Shown: positions 1 to 6,456 of the stretch, one piece after another
Numbering within the stretch: position 1 is the first letter of the stretch
How the letters are laid out: the number at the start of each line of letters is the position of its first letter
Assembly: GCA_047639575.1 (NCBI GenBank)
Contig: JBLIOB010000148.1
Coordinates: 1-9,794, forward strand
Length of the DNA: 9,794 bases
Origin: JBLIOB01 sp047639575
GTDB taxonomy: Bacteria > Bacteroidota > Bacteroidia > Flavobacteriales_D > Parvicellaceae
Direction of reading: 5' to 3'
Made by a program: the position numbers and the translations under genes
The notes under the pieces: generated by a model
Databases searched by the model: none
Seen by the model: the letters and a program-made list of their open reading frames with translations, nothing else
What the model was told of the DNA's origin: nothing

Positions 1-549
1 CCTAACCACATAAGCGTCATTAGGATAAGTAGGAGGAGGCATATCTAAATGAGGACCTGTTAAAAATAGTCTGGGTAGCGGCTTTCCTGATTGTCGCTCT
101 AGGTCGTAATCTTCTATCCAAATCCCAGGATCTCTTAAAGAGGTAATGCCTTTTTTTAAATAGATGGCAGGATACCCCTTGGAATTATGATAATGAGCAT
201 CAATTAAACCCGGCAATAGGGTCAACCCTTCACCATCTATTATTTGAGCACCTTCAGGGATTTGAAAGGAATCTTTTGTTTCAACTTCAGAAATTATTCC
301 ATTATGCACTATTACCGACGCATTTCTAAAAGGAGTATCAGAAATTCCATCAATAAGCGAAACGCCCACAATGGCGTAGGTTTTGTCTCCTGTTGGAATT
401 TCTTGGCTATTCAATGCGGTAATGAATTGGGCCTTTTTACTTGTTTTAGTAGTTTCTATTTGATTACAGGAAAAAGAAAGAAATAGTAAAACAATAGATA
501 AATATTTTACTGCATTATTATAATTTGATTGAAGTGGCGTATTTATCAT
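1..549 (-). CDS. Amidohydrolase-family lipoprotein, N-terminal 183 residues (runs off left edge)
   Basis: The frame is open from an ATG at 549 to the first base of the window, giving 183 residues with no stop; the C-terminal part lies outside. Residues 14-28 are a hydrophobic leader ending L-S-F-S-C, a Bacteroidota-type lipoprotein signal with Cys28 as the likely lipidated residue. Residues ~58-118 form the small beta-sandwich expected at the start of metal-dependent amidohydrolases, leading into PGLIDAHYHN, where His119 and His121 are the first two metal ligands. The following segment, with TSLRDPG near 136-142, also fits the imidazolonepropionase/prolidase-like branch. The protein probably hydrolyses an amide or cyclic amide at the cell envelope; the substrate cannot be read because later metal ligands are missing. 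No good Shine-Dalgarno precedes the ATG, and no alternative start follows before the leader. It is on the same strand as the cyclase gene upstream of it, but a 291-bp gap makes cotranscription doubtful. Confidence 0.88.
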   Translation of the reverse strand, partial: MINTPLQSNYNNAVKYLSIVLLFLSFSCNQIETTKTSKKAQFITALNSQEIPTGDKTYAIVGVSLIDGISDTPFRNASVIVHNGIISEVETKDSFQIPEGAQIIDGEGLTLLPGLIDAHYHNSKGYPAIYLKKGITSLRDPGIWIEDYDLERQSGKPLPRLFLTGPHLDMPPPTYPNDAYVVR

Positions 550-840
550 AGAAGTTAGAGATTTATTGAATTATAAATTTGTTCTCGACCACAATAGTAG
601 CTCACACAACGAAGTAATATCAATTCTTCCTTATGTGAGATTCTATTCATGCTATATCTGATTTTTATTTTGAAGGGGAGCGTTAAATCCATAAAATAAT
701 GAAGGCCTTGTTTTTGCTAAATAATGGCTTACTTGAATTTCTCAACAGAGGGTAATAGTGGGTTCTGCTTCCATGGCGGCAAAAAGATATGGTGCTGAAG
801 CCGTCAATGAAGAGAGCTGACACTAGGCACCTGGATCCCT
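550..840. other. Intergenic region with a short orphan reading frame
   Basis: This 291-bp gap separates the 3' end of the first cyclase gene from the amidohydrolase start and should contain the amidohydrolase promoter; I could not identify a convincing Bacteroidota -33/-7 pair. On the plus strand, 758-820 reads V-G-S-A-S-M-A-A-K-R-Y-G-A-E-A-V-N-E-E-S and stops with TGA. It looks protein-like but has only a few more codons upstream before a stop and no start context, so it may be the tail of a lost gene or chance. The last part (812-828) is the left arm of the inverted repeat described separately. No clear intrinsic terminator was seen for the cyclase gene. Confidence 0.4.
812..828 (+). repeat. 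Left arm of imperfect inverted repeat bracketing unit 1
   Basis: GAGAGCTGACACTAGGC lies 12 bp outside the stop codon of the first cyclase gene. The reverse complement of 4084-4101 reads GAGAGCTGATCCGTAGGC, sharing the first nine bases exactly and the final TAGGC. The two arms point inward around the cyclase/NAD(P)-binding pair. No transposase lies between them and no equivalent was found beside unit 2, so a mobile-unit interpretation is tentative. Confidence 0.35.
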
Positions 841-3174
841 TTATTCCAACACTTTCTGCCAATATTCCTTAGGTGTACTTCCTTCCATTTTTTTAAAAAA
901 AGTATTAAATACAGTTTTGGAATTAAAGCCACTTTCATAAGCAAGGGCCAGAATAGTCATATGCTGTTGTGATGGGTCGGCTGCTTTTGATTTAAAAAAA
1001 TTGATGCGATAAGTGTTGACGAATTCTGCAAAGTTTTTGCTAAATTCTTCATTGAGTAATTGTGACAAATGATTAGGGGGTATTTCCAACATTTGAGCTA
1101 ATCCTCTAAGTGTCAGACTTGGATCGAGATGCGGTTCATTGCTGGACATCAGCTGCTCCAATTGAGTCCTGTATTGTTTTAATAGCGGTTCATTAAGCAG
1201 TGATTTTTTGTATTTCCTTTTAGTCCCCTTGAAACTGGTTTTTTCCCCCAGGACCCCTCTCATCAGCTCTTGAAATTGTGGATTAGAACGTAGTGGTTTA
1301 AGGACTGGTTCTGTGTTAAGCAGTATCATCAAAGGCAATCGATACGCTATACCACTCTCGATCAACTTTAGAGCCTTATCATGCTTGCCCATCGTTGTTT
1401 GAATGAGGATCAAAAAATTCATTGCACTCCCCATTGAATCAGTTTCTAGGGCTGTCTCGAGTTTCGTTATACCATCTGATACCTTGTCAATGTCTTCCTT
1501 AAAAGCATAGGCTAAGGTCGTTCCTCCCAATTTCGTGAGGCCTCCAAGCTGATCGTCGGGTAGATTTTGAAAGAAAGTGAGGCCCTCTGTTATTTCCCCC
1601 ATTAGCAATAAGGATTCACCAATGTATAAAGATGGAAAGGGCAGGTCAGGTTTTAGACTGAGACTCTTCTTAAGGCAGAGAATCGCTTGCTCGTAGTCTT
1701 CCTGCAAATAATATATAAATCCCTTAAAGTGATGGTTGATTGCAGAAAAAGGATCAAGTTCCAATGCTTTTTCAATATAATTATGAGCGGCTTTGAACTT
1801 CCCTTCTATCACCAGCGTATTGGCAAAAGTTAGGTAGATGTCATCAGCAGGACTTATCTGTAGTGCTTTGCTCAAATGCTCATAAGTACCCACTAAATCC
1901 CAGTTCTGCCAGCAAGCGATCCAGGCAAGATTAAGCTGGGATTGAGGCAGGTTCTCATCCAATTCAATTGCTTTGTCAAGAAATGGCTTTCCTTTCATGA
2001 AGGCCTCAACAGCGGGCATTTGTCCCATTGTCCCGAGCACGGCATATCCCATATTAATGTCTAAAAAAGCCAGCGCGAAATTTGGTTGTTCCGCAATAAC
2101 ATCCTGCAAAATCGAAATGCCTTTTTCAACCCCAGACAGACTCAATTTCATCAAGTGATATCTGCCCTTTAGATATCTTTTATAAACTTCAACAGGTATA
2201 TCAGGAGCGTCAACAAGGTGATCCGCAATGTCAAAATGCCCTAAATGCTCACGGAGCCTATCGGCAATAAGCAGGCTGATTTCATCCTGGACAGCAAAGA
2301 TGTCATCCATTGATCGATCAAAAGTCTCGGACCAAAAATGAAAATCACTAACGACATCAATCAACTGTGCTGTTATCCTCACTTTATTTCCTGATAGCCG
2401 GATACTACCTTCTAATATGGTTGAAACATTCAACTCTTGACCAATCTGGGGAACTGGGATGTTCTTATTCTTAAAATAGAAAGAAGAGGTTCTGGACGTA
2501 ACTTTTAATTCTTTAATTTTCGCCAGAGCATTGATAATTTCTTCAGTCATGCCATCACTAAAGTACTCGTCGTCCTTATTAGGGCTCATACTTACAAAAG
2601 GAAGTACCGCAATAGATTTTCCCTCTTCTTTATACTTCCCTTTGAGTTCTGATCGAATCGGAATCTTTATTCCATCATTGATCACTGAAAAAATTTCAAC
2701 AGGATGCGTGATGTTTTTTAGTTCAAAATGTCCTAAAGATATAGTTGAGATTTGCTCCTGATTCTTAAGCTCATCATTGACAGCGCTGGAGAGAAGAATC
2801 CCCCCTGCAATGCCCATACTTTCGATTCTGGACGCGAGGTTCACGCCATCTCCATAGACTTCTACTCCATCAAAAACAATATCTCCAAGATGCAACCCGA
2901 TCCGTATCGGAACTGATTCTCCTTCATGAAATTTTTGTTGAATATTAATGGCACATTCAACGGCTTCAACTACACTTTGAAAAACACTAAGTGTGCCATC
3001 TCCAAAGTATTGCAAAATCTCTCCGTGGTGTTGTTTATGCTGCTCATTGAAAACTTGTCGATGAACTGTTCTGGCCTTAACCGCAGCTTGTTCATCTTGC
3101 TGCATTAAGAGGGTATACCCAACAATGTCAGTGAACATAATCGCAGCAAGGCGGCGGGTTTTCTCTTCTTTCAT
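841..3174 (-). CDS. Class III nucleotide cyclase / TolB-like / TPR / AraC-type HTH regulator, copy 1
   Basis: A 777-residue soluble protein with no membrane segment. Residues ~8-165 are a class III cyclase domain: FTDIVGYT gives metal Asp16, YFGDG gives metal Asp59, and VYGDGVNLASR gives the transition-state pair Asn112 and Arg116. The base-selecting positions, Lys and Asp in adenylate cyclases, are Gln55 and Glu105, so substrate choice is open. Residues ~186-312 form the TolB-N/FlgO-like domain often joined to such cyclases (SIAVLPF, FSDGMTEEI, EGSIR). Residues ~325-625 are TPR-like helices. Residues ~685-775 are an AraC-type double HTH ending in the typical STPKEYW. It probably senses something through the TPRs, makes or binds a cyclic nucleotide, and controls transcription. 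An in-frame TGA 12 codons upstream supports the ATG at 3174, preceded by purine-rich AAGAGAAAG. It is divergent from the NAD(P)-binding gene, a likely target. Confidence 0.93.
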   Translation of the reverse strand: MKEEKTRRLAAIMFTDIVGYTLLMQQDEQAAVKARTVHRQVFNEQHKQHHGEILQYFGDGTLSVFQSVVEAVECAINIQQKFHEGESVPIRIGLHLGDIVFDGVEVYGDGVNLASRIESMGIAGGILLSSAVNDELKNQEQISTISLGHFELKNITHPVEIFSVINDGIKIPIRSELKGKYKEEGKSIAVLPFVSMSPNKDDEYFSDGMTEEIINALAKIKELKVTSRTSSFYFKNKNIPVPQIGQELNVSTILEGSIRLSGNKVRITAQLIDVVSDFHFWSETFDRSMDDIFAVQDEISLLIADRLREHLGHFDIADHLVDAPDIPVEVYKRYLKGRYHLMKLSLSGVEKGISILQDVIAEQPNFALAFLDINMGYAVLGTMGQMPAVEAFMKGKPFLDKAIELDENLPQSQLNLAWIACWQNWDLVGTYEHLSKALQISPADDIYLTFANTLVIEGKFKAAHNYIEKALELDPFSAINHHFKGFIYYLQEDYEQAILCLKKSLSLKPDLPFPSLYIGESLLLMGEITEGLTFFQNLPDDQLGGLTKLGGTTLAYAFKEDIDKVSDGITKLETALETDSMGSAMNFLILIQTTMGKHDKALKLIESGIAYRLPLMILLNTEPVLKPLRSNPQFQELMRGVLGEKTSFKGTKRKYKKSLLNEPLLKQYRTQLEQLMSSNEPHLDPSLTLRGLAQMLEIPPNHLSQLLNEEFSKNFAEFVNTYRINFFKSKAADPSQQHMTILALAYESGFNSKTVFNTFFKKMEGSTPKEYWQKVLE

Positions 3175-3308
3175 CTGCTTTCTCTTCGTGACCTTACCGG
3201 CACTAATTCACGCGCCCAAATCGGGATATGAGAGACCAATTTACGACTAATAGGTTCCAATTCATAAATCCGAACGACAGAGAAGGCAAATCCTCTTTTA
3301 TTTGTAAT
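3175..3308. promoter_or_regulatory. Divergent control region of unit 1
   Basis: These 134 bp separate the ATG of the cyclase regulator (minus strand) from the ATG of the NAD(P)-binding protein (plus strand) and must hold both promoters. The 70 bp next to the cyclase start (3175-3244) match the corresponding 70 bp of unit 2 at 60 positions, and blocks on the other side are identical between the units. Conservation equal to that of coding DNA points to conserved control sites, possibly an operator for the AraC domain encoded next door. A TAnnTTTG-like element, TAAATTGG on the minus strand, sits at 3236-3243, but no properly spaced -33 TTG was found, so the promoter itself is not placed with confidence. 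Confidence 0.5.
3253..3308 (+). promoter_or_regulatory. Conserved leader blocks before NAD(P)-binding gene, unit 1
   Basis: Positions 3253-3278 (26 bp, starting GGTTCCAATTC) and 3289-3308 (running into the ATG, containing TTTTATTTG) are identical to 9432-9457 and 9468-9487 in unit 2. The 10 bp between them differ almost completely. Two perfectly kept noncoding blocks separated by a variable spacer suggest a binding site plus a promoter or translation element. TTTATTTG differs at one base from the Bacteroidota -7 motif TAnnTTTG but is so close to the ATG that the transcript would be nearly leaderless; this reading is inference. Confidence 0.45.
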
Positions 3309-4076
3309 ATGAAGAACAAAAGAAAGAATTTAACAATACTGGTAGTTGGCGCTAGTGGGGCTACAGGACGGCTATTAGTAGATCAGCTTCTACAACGAGG
3401 ACATAATGTAAAGGCCATAGTCCGTACATCCGCGAGCATGCCAGATTTTCTGCTGGATAGGGATCGGCTGCAAGTGATTTTAGCCAGTATCCTGGATCTT
3501 AGTGATGAAGTGCTTGCGACTCATGTCAATGATTGTGATGCTGTCGCTTCATGCCTGGGACATAACTTGACCTGGAAAGGTATTTATGGCCAACCCCGGA
3601 GGCTGGTTACTGAAGCTACCAGGAGATTGTGTAGTGCGATAAAAACGAACCAGCCTGAAAAAGCCGTACGATTTGTACTCATGAATACTTCTGGTAACAG
3701 AAATCGTGATCTTGATGAAGCCATCTCCTTCGGTCAAAAGTGCATTATTGCACTGCTTCGATTACTCTTACCGCCTCATGTTGACAATGAGCAGGCTGCA
3801 GAGTATTTGCGAGTAACAATTGGACAAAACGACAAATCAATCCAATGGGCTGCAGTTCGCCCAGATGGTTTGATAGATGAGGATGAAGTGACCGAATACG
3901 AAATACATCCTTCACCTATTCGAAGTGCGATCTTTGATGCTGGTAAAATCAGTAGAATTAATGTGGGCCACTTTATGGCCGATTTAATGACTGATGATGT
4001 GATTTGGAACCAGTGGAAACAGCAGATGCCAGTGATATACCAAAAGGAATCTCACAAAATAAAATATGATAGGTAA
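3309..4076 (+). CDS. NAD(P)-binding protein, NmrA/atypical SDR type, copy 1
   Basis: A 255-residue protein beginning MKNKRKN. Residues ~8-40 are a Rossmann beta-alpha-beta unit with GASGATG (Gly14, Gly17, Gly20), the glycine-rich loop of atypical short-chain dehydrogenases/NmrA-like proteins. Further family marks are the second strand followed by a basic residue (AIVR, ~36-39), DAVASCLGH near 78-86, VLMNTSG near 147-153, and RPDGLID late in the chain before the C-terminal GHFMADLM helix. Length is normal for the family. The usual YxxxK catalytic pair of classical SDRs is not evident, so it may be a redox-sensing or quinone/flavin-type reductase rather than an alcohol dehydrogenase. An in-frame ATG exists at 3228, but 3309 is chosen because unit 2 has ATA instead of that upstream ATG while keeping the 3309 context exactly. 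It is transcribed away from the cyclase regulator and is probably controlled by it. Confidence 0.88.
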   Translation: MKNKRKNLTILVVGASGATGRLLVDQLLQRGHNVKAIVRTSASMPDFLLDRDRLQVILASILDLSDEVLATHVNDCDAVASCLGHNLTWKGIYGQPRRLVTEATRRLCSAIKTNQPEKAVRFVLMNTSGNRNRDLDEAISFGQKCIIALLRLLLPPHVDNEQAAEYLRVTIGQNDKSIQWAAVRPDGLIDEDEVTEYEIHPSPIRSAIFDAGKISRINVGHFMADLMTDDVIWNQWKQQMPVIYQKESHKIKYDR

Positions 4077-4083
4077 AAATATG

Positions 4084-4101
4084 GCCTACGGATCAGCTCT
4101 C
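4084..4101 (-). repeat. Right arm of imperfect inverted repeat bracketing unit 1
   Basis: Read on the minus strand this is GAGAGCTGATCCGTAGGC, matching GAGAGCTGACACTAGGC at 812-828 (nine identical bases, then a divergent spacer, then TAGGC). It begins 7 bp after the stop codon of the NAD(P)-binding gene and overlaps the stop codon of the truncated membrane-protein frame. Together the arms enclose about 3.3 kb carrying only the regulator and its divergent partner. Confidence 0.35.
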
Positions 4102-4365
4102 AACAACCTTCGACAATCGGCATTTAATAAGCCATGATTTTTGCCCTGACGGCATAGCACCACTACTATGACTAGCATTAAAGCCTATCCATGCTTTCCA
4201 CATTGTAGTTTCTTTGGTTAGTTTCATGTGCGATGACTTTATTTCATCAATTACATTTATATTTCTTGAGGTAAATTTGTCAGAAAAAAAAGTGTACAAG
4301 AAATTTAATGTTCCAAGAGTAACAAGAATTAAAGATCCGGATTCCCAAAGGTATTTTGCCGACAT
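4093..4365 (-). pseudogene. Truncated small membrane protein (LIC_13387-like), 3' part lost
   Basis: The frame encodes 90 residues, but only the first 71 look like a family member. Residues 10-25 form a membrane helix (SLILVTLGTLNFLYTF), followed by FFSDKF, a charged stretch, and LTKETTMWKAWIGFNASHSSGAM, which I recognise as the signature of a short four-helix membrane-protein family of unknown function. Normally another two or three hydrophobic helices follow. Here, after Met71 (codon at 4153-4155), the chain turns into a short polar tail (starting PSGQKSW) and stops. The break coincides with the TGCCCTGACGGCA hairpin at 4142-4154, so the 3' portion was probably removed by a rearrangement. 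The family assignment is from memory of the motif. It is the last of four minus-strand genes, 130 bp downstream of the broken CPBP gene, and faces the NAD(P)-binding gene of unit 1 tail to tail. Confidence 0.6.
4142..4154. repeat. Short hairpin TGCCCTGACGGCA at truncation point
   Basis: TGCC and GGCA can pair around the loop CTGAC. Nearly the same sequence, TGCCTGACGGCA, occurs once more in the window at 9341-9352, inside the extra DNA of unit 2. Here it sits exactly where the upstream membrane-protein gene loses similarity to its family. It could be a dispersed repeat or a recombination hot spot; it is too short to be classified from one window. Confidence 0.35.
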
Positions 4366-4495
4366 GACTTTATTTTAAAATGATTCTAATTCGTTTGTTT
4401 TCCTCAATGACTACTAATTATTTTGTAAACAGGGTGTCATCCGGCATGAATGACATGTTCGTTTTGGAGTTGTTTGTACTTGTTTATTTTTAGTC

Positions 4496-5302
4496 CTATC
4501 CGAAAGGCGATCCAATAACATGAAAGGTTATATCAAAAGCTATATGTGATACAATAGCAACTAACAACCCTCGCTTCCAAAATATCCAACCGAAAGTTGT
4601 GTCAGTCATTAAATTTCCAATCATTGTAACGCCAATAGTAAAAGGGGTAAGTTCATAAAAATTACTTGTTATAGGGAAGTGGATCATTCCAAAAATCAGA
4701 GATGAAATAATAATCCCTGTCCAGACCATTTTATTGCTTGGGGTAGCTACTTTATTGAGGGATTGTATTGCTACAACAATTAATGACATCAATCATAGAC
4801 GGTACACAATCTCTTCGTTGACTCCCATCACAAAAGAAACAAGAATATAATATAGTTTTGAAGGACGTTCTTGCAAAGATGCTACAGGGTACAGGGATTT
4901 CTGTAATTCAAATAAACCTAATAAAATAATTGCTACTAAAATAGCTAACATAATTCCTGATAAAATGGACTTCCAACTTATCAATTCACTAATGGTTTTT
5001 TTAGAAAAATGGCGTGCAATTATTGGAGCCCCTAAATTTGATTTTTCTGATACCCATAACCCTATATAAATTATTGTAGCTGCCATTATTACGTTGATAC
5101 CAAACGTAAATATATAAGCAGTAAAGGCGTCAGGCAATATCTCGCCTGGTTCTAATCTTAACCTCCTTATCTCTCTGATAAATGGGACATTAGCAATTGA
5201 GCAAAAAACGTATAGGCAGAAGAGGCTTATCGCTACATTCCAACGATACTTCTTTTTTTCTTCTTTGTTTTGATTTATTGATAATTGTAGTACTTCTTTC
5301 AT
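4496..5302 (-). pseudogene. CPBP-family (CAAX/Abi) intramembrane protease split by an in-frame TGA
   Basis: Two segments lie in the same frame: 169 residues from the ATG at 5302, a single TGA at 4795-4793, then 98 more residues to the normal end. Joined, they make a 268-position protein of ordinary CPBP length with all three motifs of this glutamic-type membrane protease: NEEIVYR (Glu163, Glu164, Arg168) just before the stop, GMIHFP (His208) and SHIAFD (His253, Asp257) after it. Several hydrophobic helices (~24-42, ~60-84, ~112-132, ~150-162 and two or three in the second part) place it in the membrane. Family members process prenylated proteins or peptides, or give bacteriocin self-immunity; the role here is unknown. 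Because the stop separates motif 1 from motifs 2 and 3, neither half alone could be catalytic. A one-base change from a sense codon such as TGG, TGT, CGA or GGA explains it; sequencing error is the alternative. The ATG at 5302 has AGAGAG about 7 bp upstream. Confidence 0.8.
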
Positions 5303-5370
5303 TTTCCAACTCTCTATATTAATAAAAGCTATCGGTTAGTATACGTCACGATTTGATATTATATGCATTA

Positions 5371-5562
5371 TCAGCTACTTTTATAGGGTTCATCTCCTTT
5401 GTCTTTTTTACTTTCTTGTGACATAAAGGAAGTACCAACTCCAGAACCTATTGCTACTCCAAGAGCAATCCATAATCCCAGATTGTCTGTTGCGATTCCA
5501 ATTGCCGTTCCAATTCCTACGCCTTATGTTATACCCAGAGTTAATTTATTCTCTTTTTCCAT
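5371..5562 (-). pseudogene. Small glycine-zipper membrane protein with in-frame TAA at codon 13
   Basis: From the ATG at 5562 the frame reads 63 positions to a TGA at 5373-5371, interrupted only by TAA at codon 13. The start is MEKENKLTLGIT; after the stop come two glycine-zipper helices, G-V-G-I-G-T-A-I-G-I and W-I-A-L-G-V-A-I-G-S-G-V-G, then a charged tail rich in Lys, Asp and Glu. This is the pattern of a recognised group of tiny Bacteroidota membrane proteins (short Lys-rich start, GxGxG helix, TDNLGLW turn, second helix, polar end), of unknown function. The stop falls where the first helix normally continues, so a single base change has most likely killed the gene. It lies 36 bp after the alpha/beta hydrolase and 68 bp before the CPBP gene on the same strand. 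The plus-strand frame over it is only its complement. Confidence 0.68.
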
Positions 5563-5598
5563 ATTATATTATTTTTCTTAATATTTTGTTGTAGAACA

Positions 5599-6456
5599 TT
5601 ATTGTTTCAATATTGTGTTTACAATGAATTCATTTTGCTCTTTATTTTGAACGTGTTTAGAATATTCCAAAAGTTGGCTTTCTTTCAGAGAAGGGAATAT
5701 TTTTGAAGCTCTCTTAAGCATTTTTGATCCAGGGAATATGATGTCATTTTTTGCAGCGAACAATGTTATTGGAGTTCTTATTTCTTTTGCTTTTTGCTTG
5801 GTTATAGTTGGAACAGGTGTAAAGTCCATTTTGAACTGTAAGAACACTTTTGATAAATATTTGATAGCAAATTCGTCACGTTCAGTAAAAACTTCGGCTA
5901 AGAATTTTTCAACATATTTAATTTTTCTCGTTTTCATAAACCTTTTCATAGGAATGAATATATTGAATAAAGTTTTTATCGGGTTCCCATTTACTATATA
6001 AGCGGGTGCAGTTAGAAATACTTCTTTGATTTTGCTTTCATTGTATTCTAGGGTTTTCAATATGACCAATCCTCCAAACGAAAAGCCTGCCAACGTAACA
6101 TCTTCAATATTTAAAGAAGAAATTATTTCATACATCCATTTTCCATATGAGTTGTCTTTCATACTTGGTCTTGTTTCGGCACTTTTATTAGGTTGAGCAA
6201 GAACATCAACTGCATATACTCTGAATTTTGTATTTAGCCCAGCATACGTTTCAAGTGCGATTGGTGCGCAGCCATTCGAACCGTGTATAAGCAGAATTGG
6301 TGGGTTTGAAAGTGCGCCAGTTGCTATAACATTGGTTTCTCCATAACTGGTGTCAGCTTTTATATATTGATATTCAATATTGAGCTCTTCTAATTTTTCG
6401 TTATAGAGACTTAAGATTTCTTTCCTGCCTAATTCAGATTTGAAAAGTGATGCCAT
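5599..6456 (-). CDS. Alpha/beta-fold hydrolase (esterase-like)
   Basis: A 285-residue, complete alpha/beta hydrolase. PILLIHGSNG at 53-62 is the strand-3/oxyanion-loop motif. GFSFGG at 124-129 is the nucleophile elbow with Ser126. AAKNDIIFP at 234-242 supplies the acid Asp238, and EYSKHV at 264-269 the base His268, so the Ser-Asp-His triad is intact and correctly ordered. Residues ~152-225 form a helical, Lys/Phe-rich cap. No signal peptide is seen, so it should act in the cytoplasm on a small ester or related substrate that cannot be named; family relatives include carboxylesterases and C-C hydrolases. The ATG at 6456 has only weak ribosome-binding context. It heads a minus-strand series (hydrolase, glycine-zipper protein, CPBP protease, truncated membrane protein) with gaps of 36, 68 and 130 bp that could have been one operon; it is the only one still intact. 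Confidence 0.88.
   Translation of the reverse strand: MASLFKSELGRKEILSLYNEKLEELNIEYQYIKADTSYGETNVIATGALSNPPILLIHGSNGCAPIALETYAGLNTKFRVYAVDVLAQPNKSAETRPSMKDNSYGKWMYEIISSLNIEDVTLAGFSFGGLVILKTLEYNESKIKEVFLTAPAYIVNGNPIKTLFNIFIPMKRFMKTRKIKYVEKFLAEVFTERDEFAIKYLSKVFLQFKMDFTPVPTITKQKAKEIRTPITLFAAKNDIIFPGSKMLKRASKIFPSLKESQLLEYSKHVQNKEQNEFIVNTILKQ

Noticed and set aside
244..486. Plus-strand open frame of 80 codons
   Set aside because: It is complementary to the amidohydrolase coding frame, which has a lipoprotein leader and the DAHYH metal motif.
841..3174. Pycsar-type antiphage cyclase
   Set aside because: Pycsar cyclases are short proteins paired with a membrane or TIR effector carrying a cyclic-nucleotide-binding domain; here the cyclase is fused to TPRs and an HTH and no such effector is present.
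3187..3213. Inverted repeat CGTGA/TCACG in the unit 1 divergent region as a possible operator
   Set aside because: It is destroyed in unit 2, where the left arm becomes CGTTA and the right arm also changes, although the surrounding DNA is conserved.
3228..3308. Upstream in-frame ATG at 3228 extending the first NAD(P)-binding protein by 27 residues
   Set aside because: The corresponding triplet in unit 2 is ATA and the insertion interrupts the would-be extension, while the ATG at 3309/9488 and its context are identical; the extension also precedes the Rossmann strand with no family similarity.
5399..5581. Plus-strand Pro/Ile-rich open frame of 60 codons
   Set aside because: The Pro/Ile pattern is the complement of Gly-rich codons of the minus-strand glycine-zipper gene.
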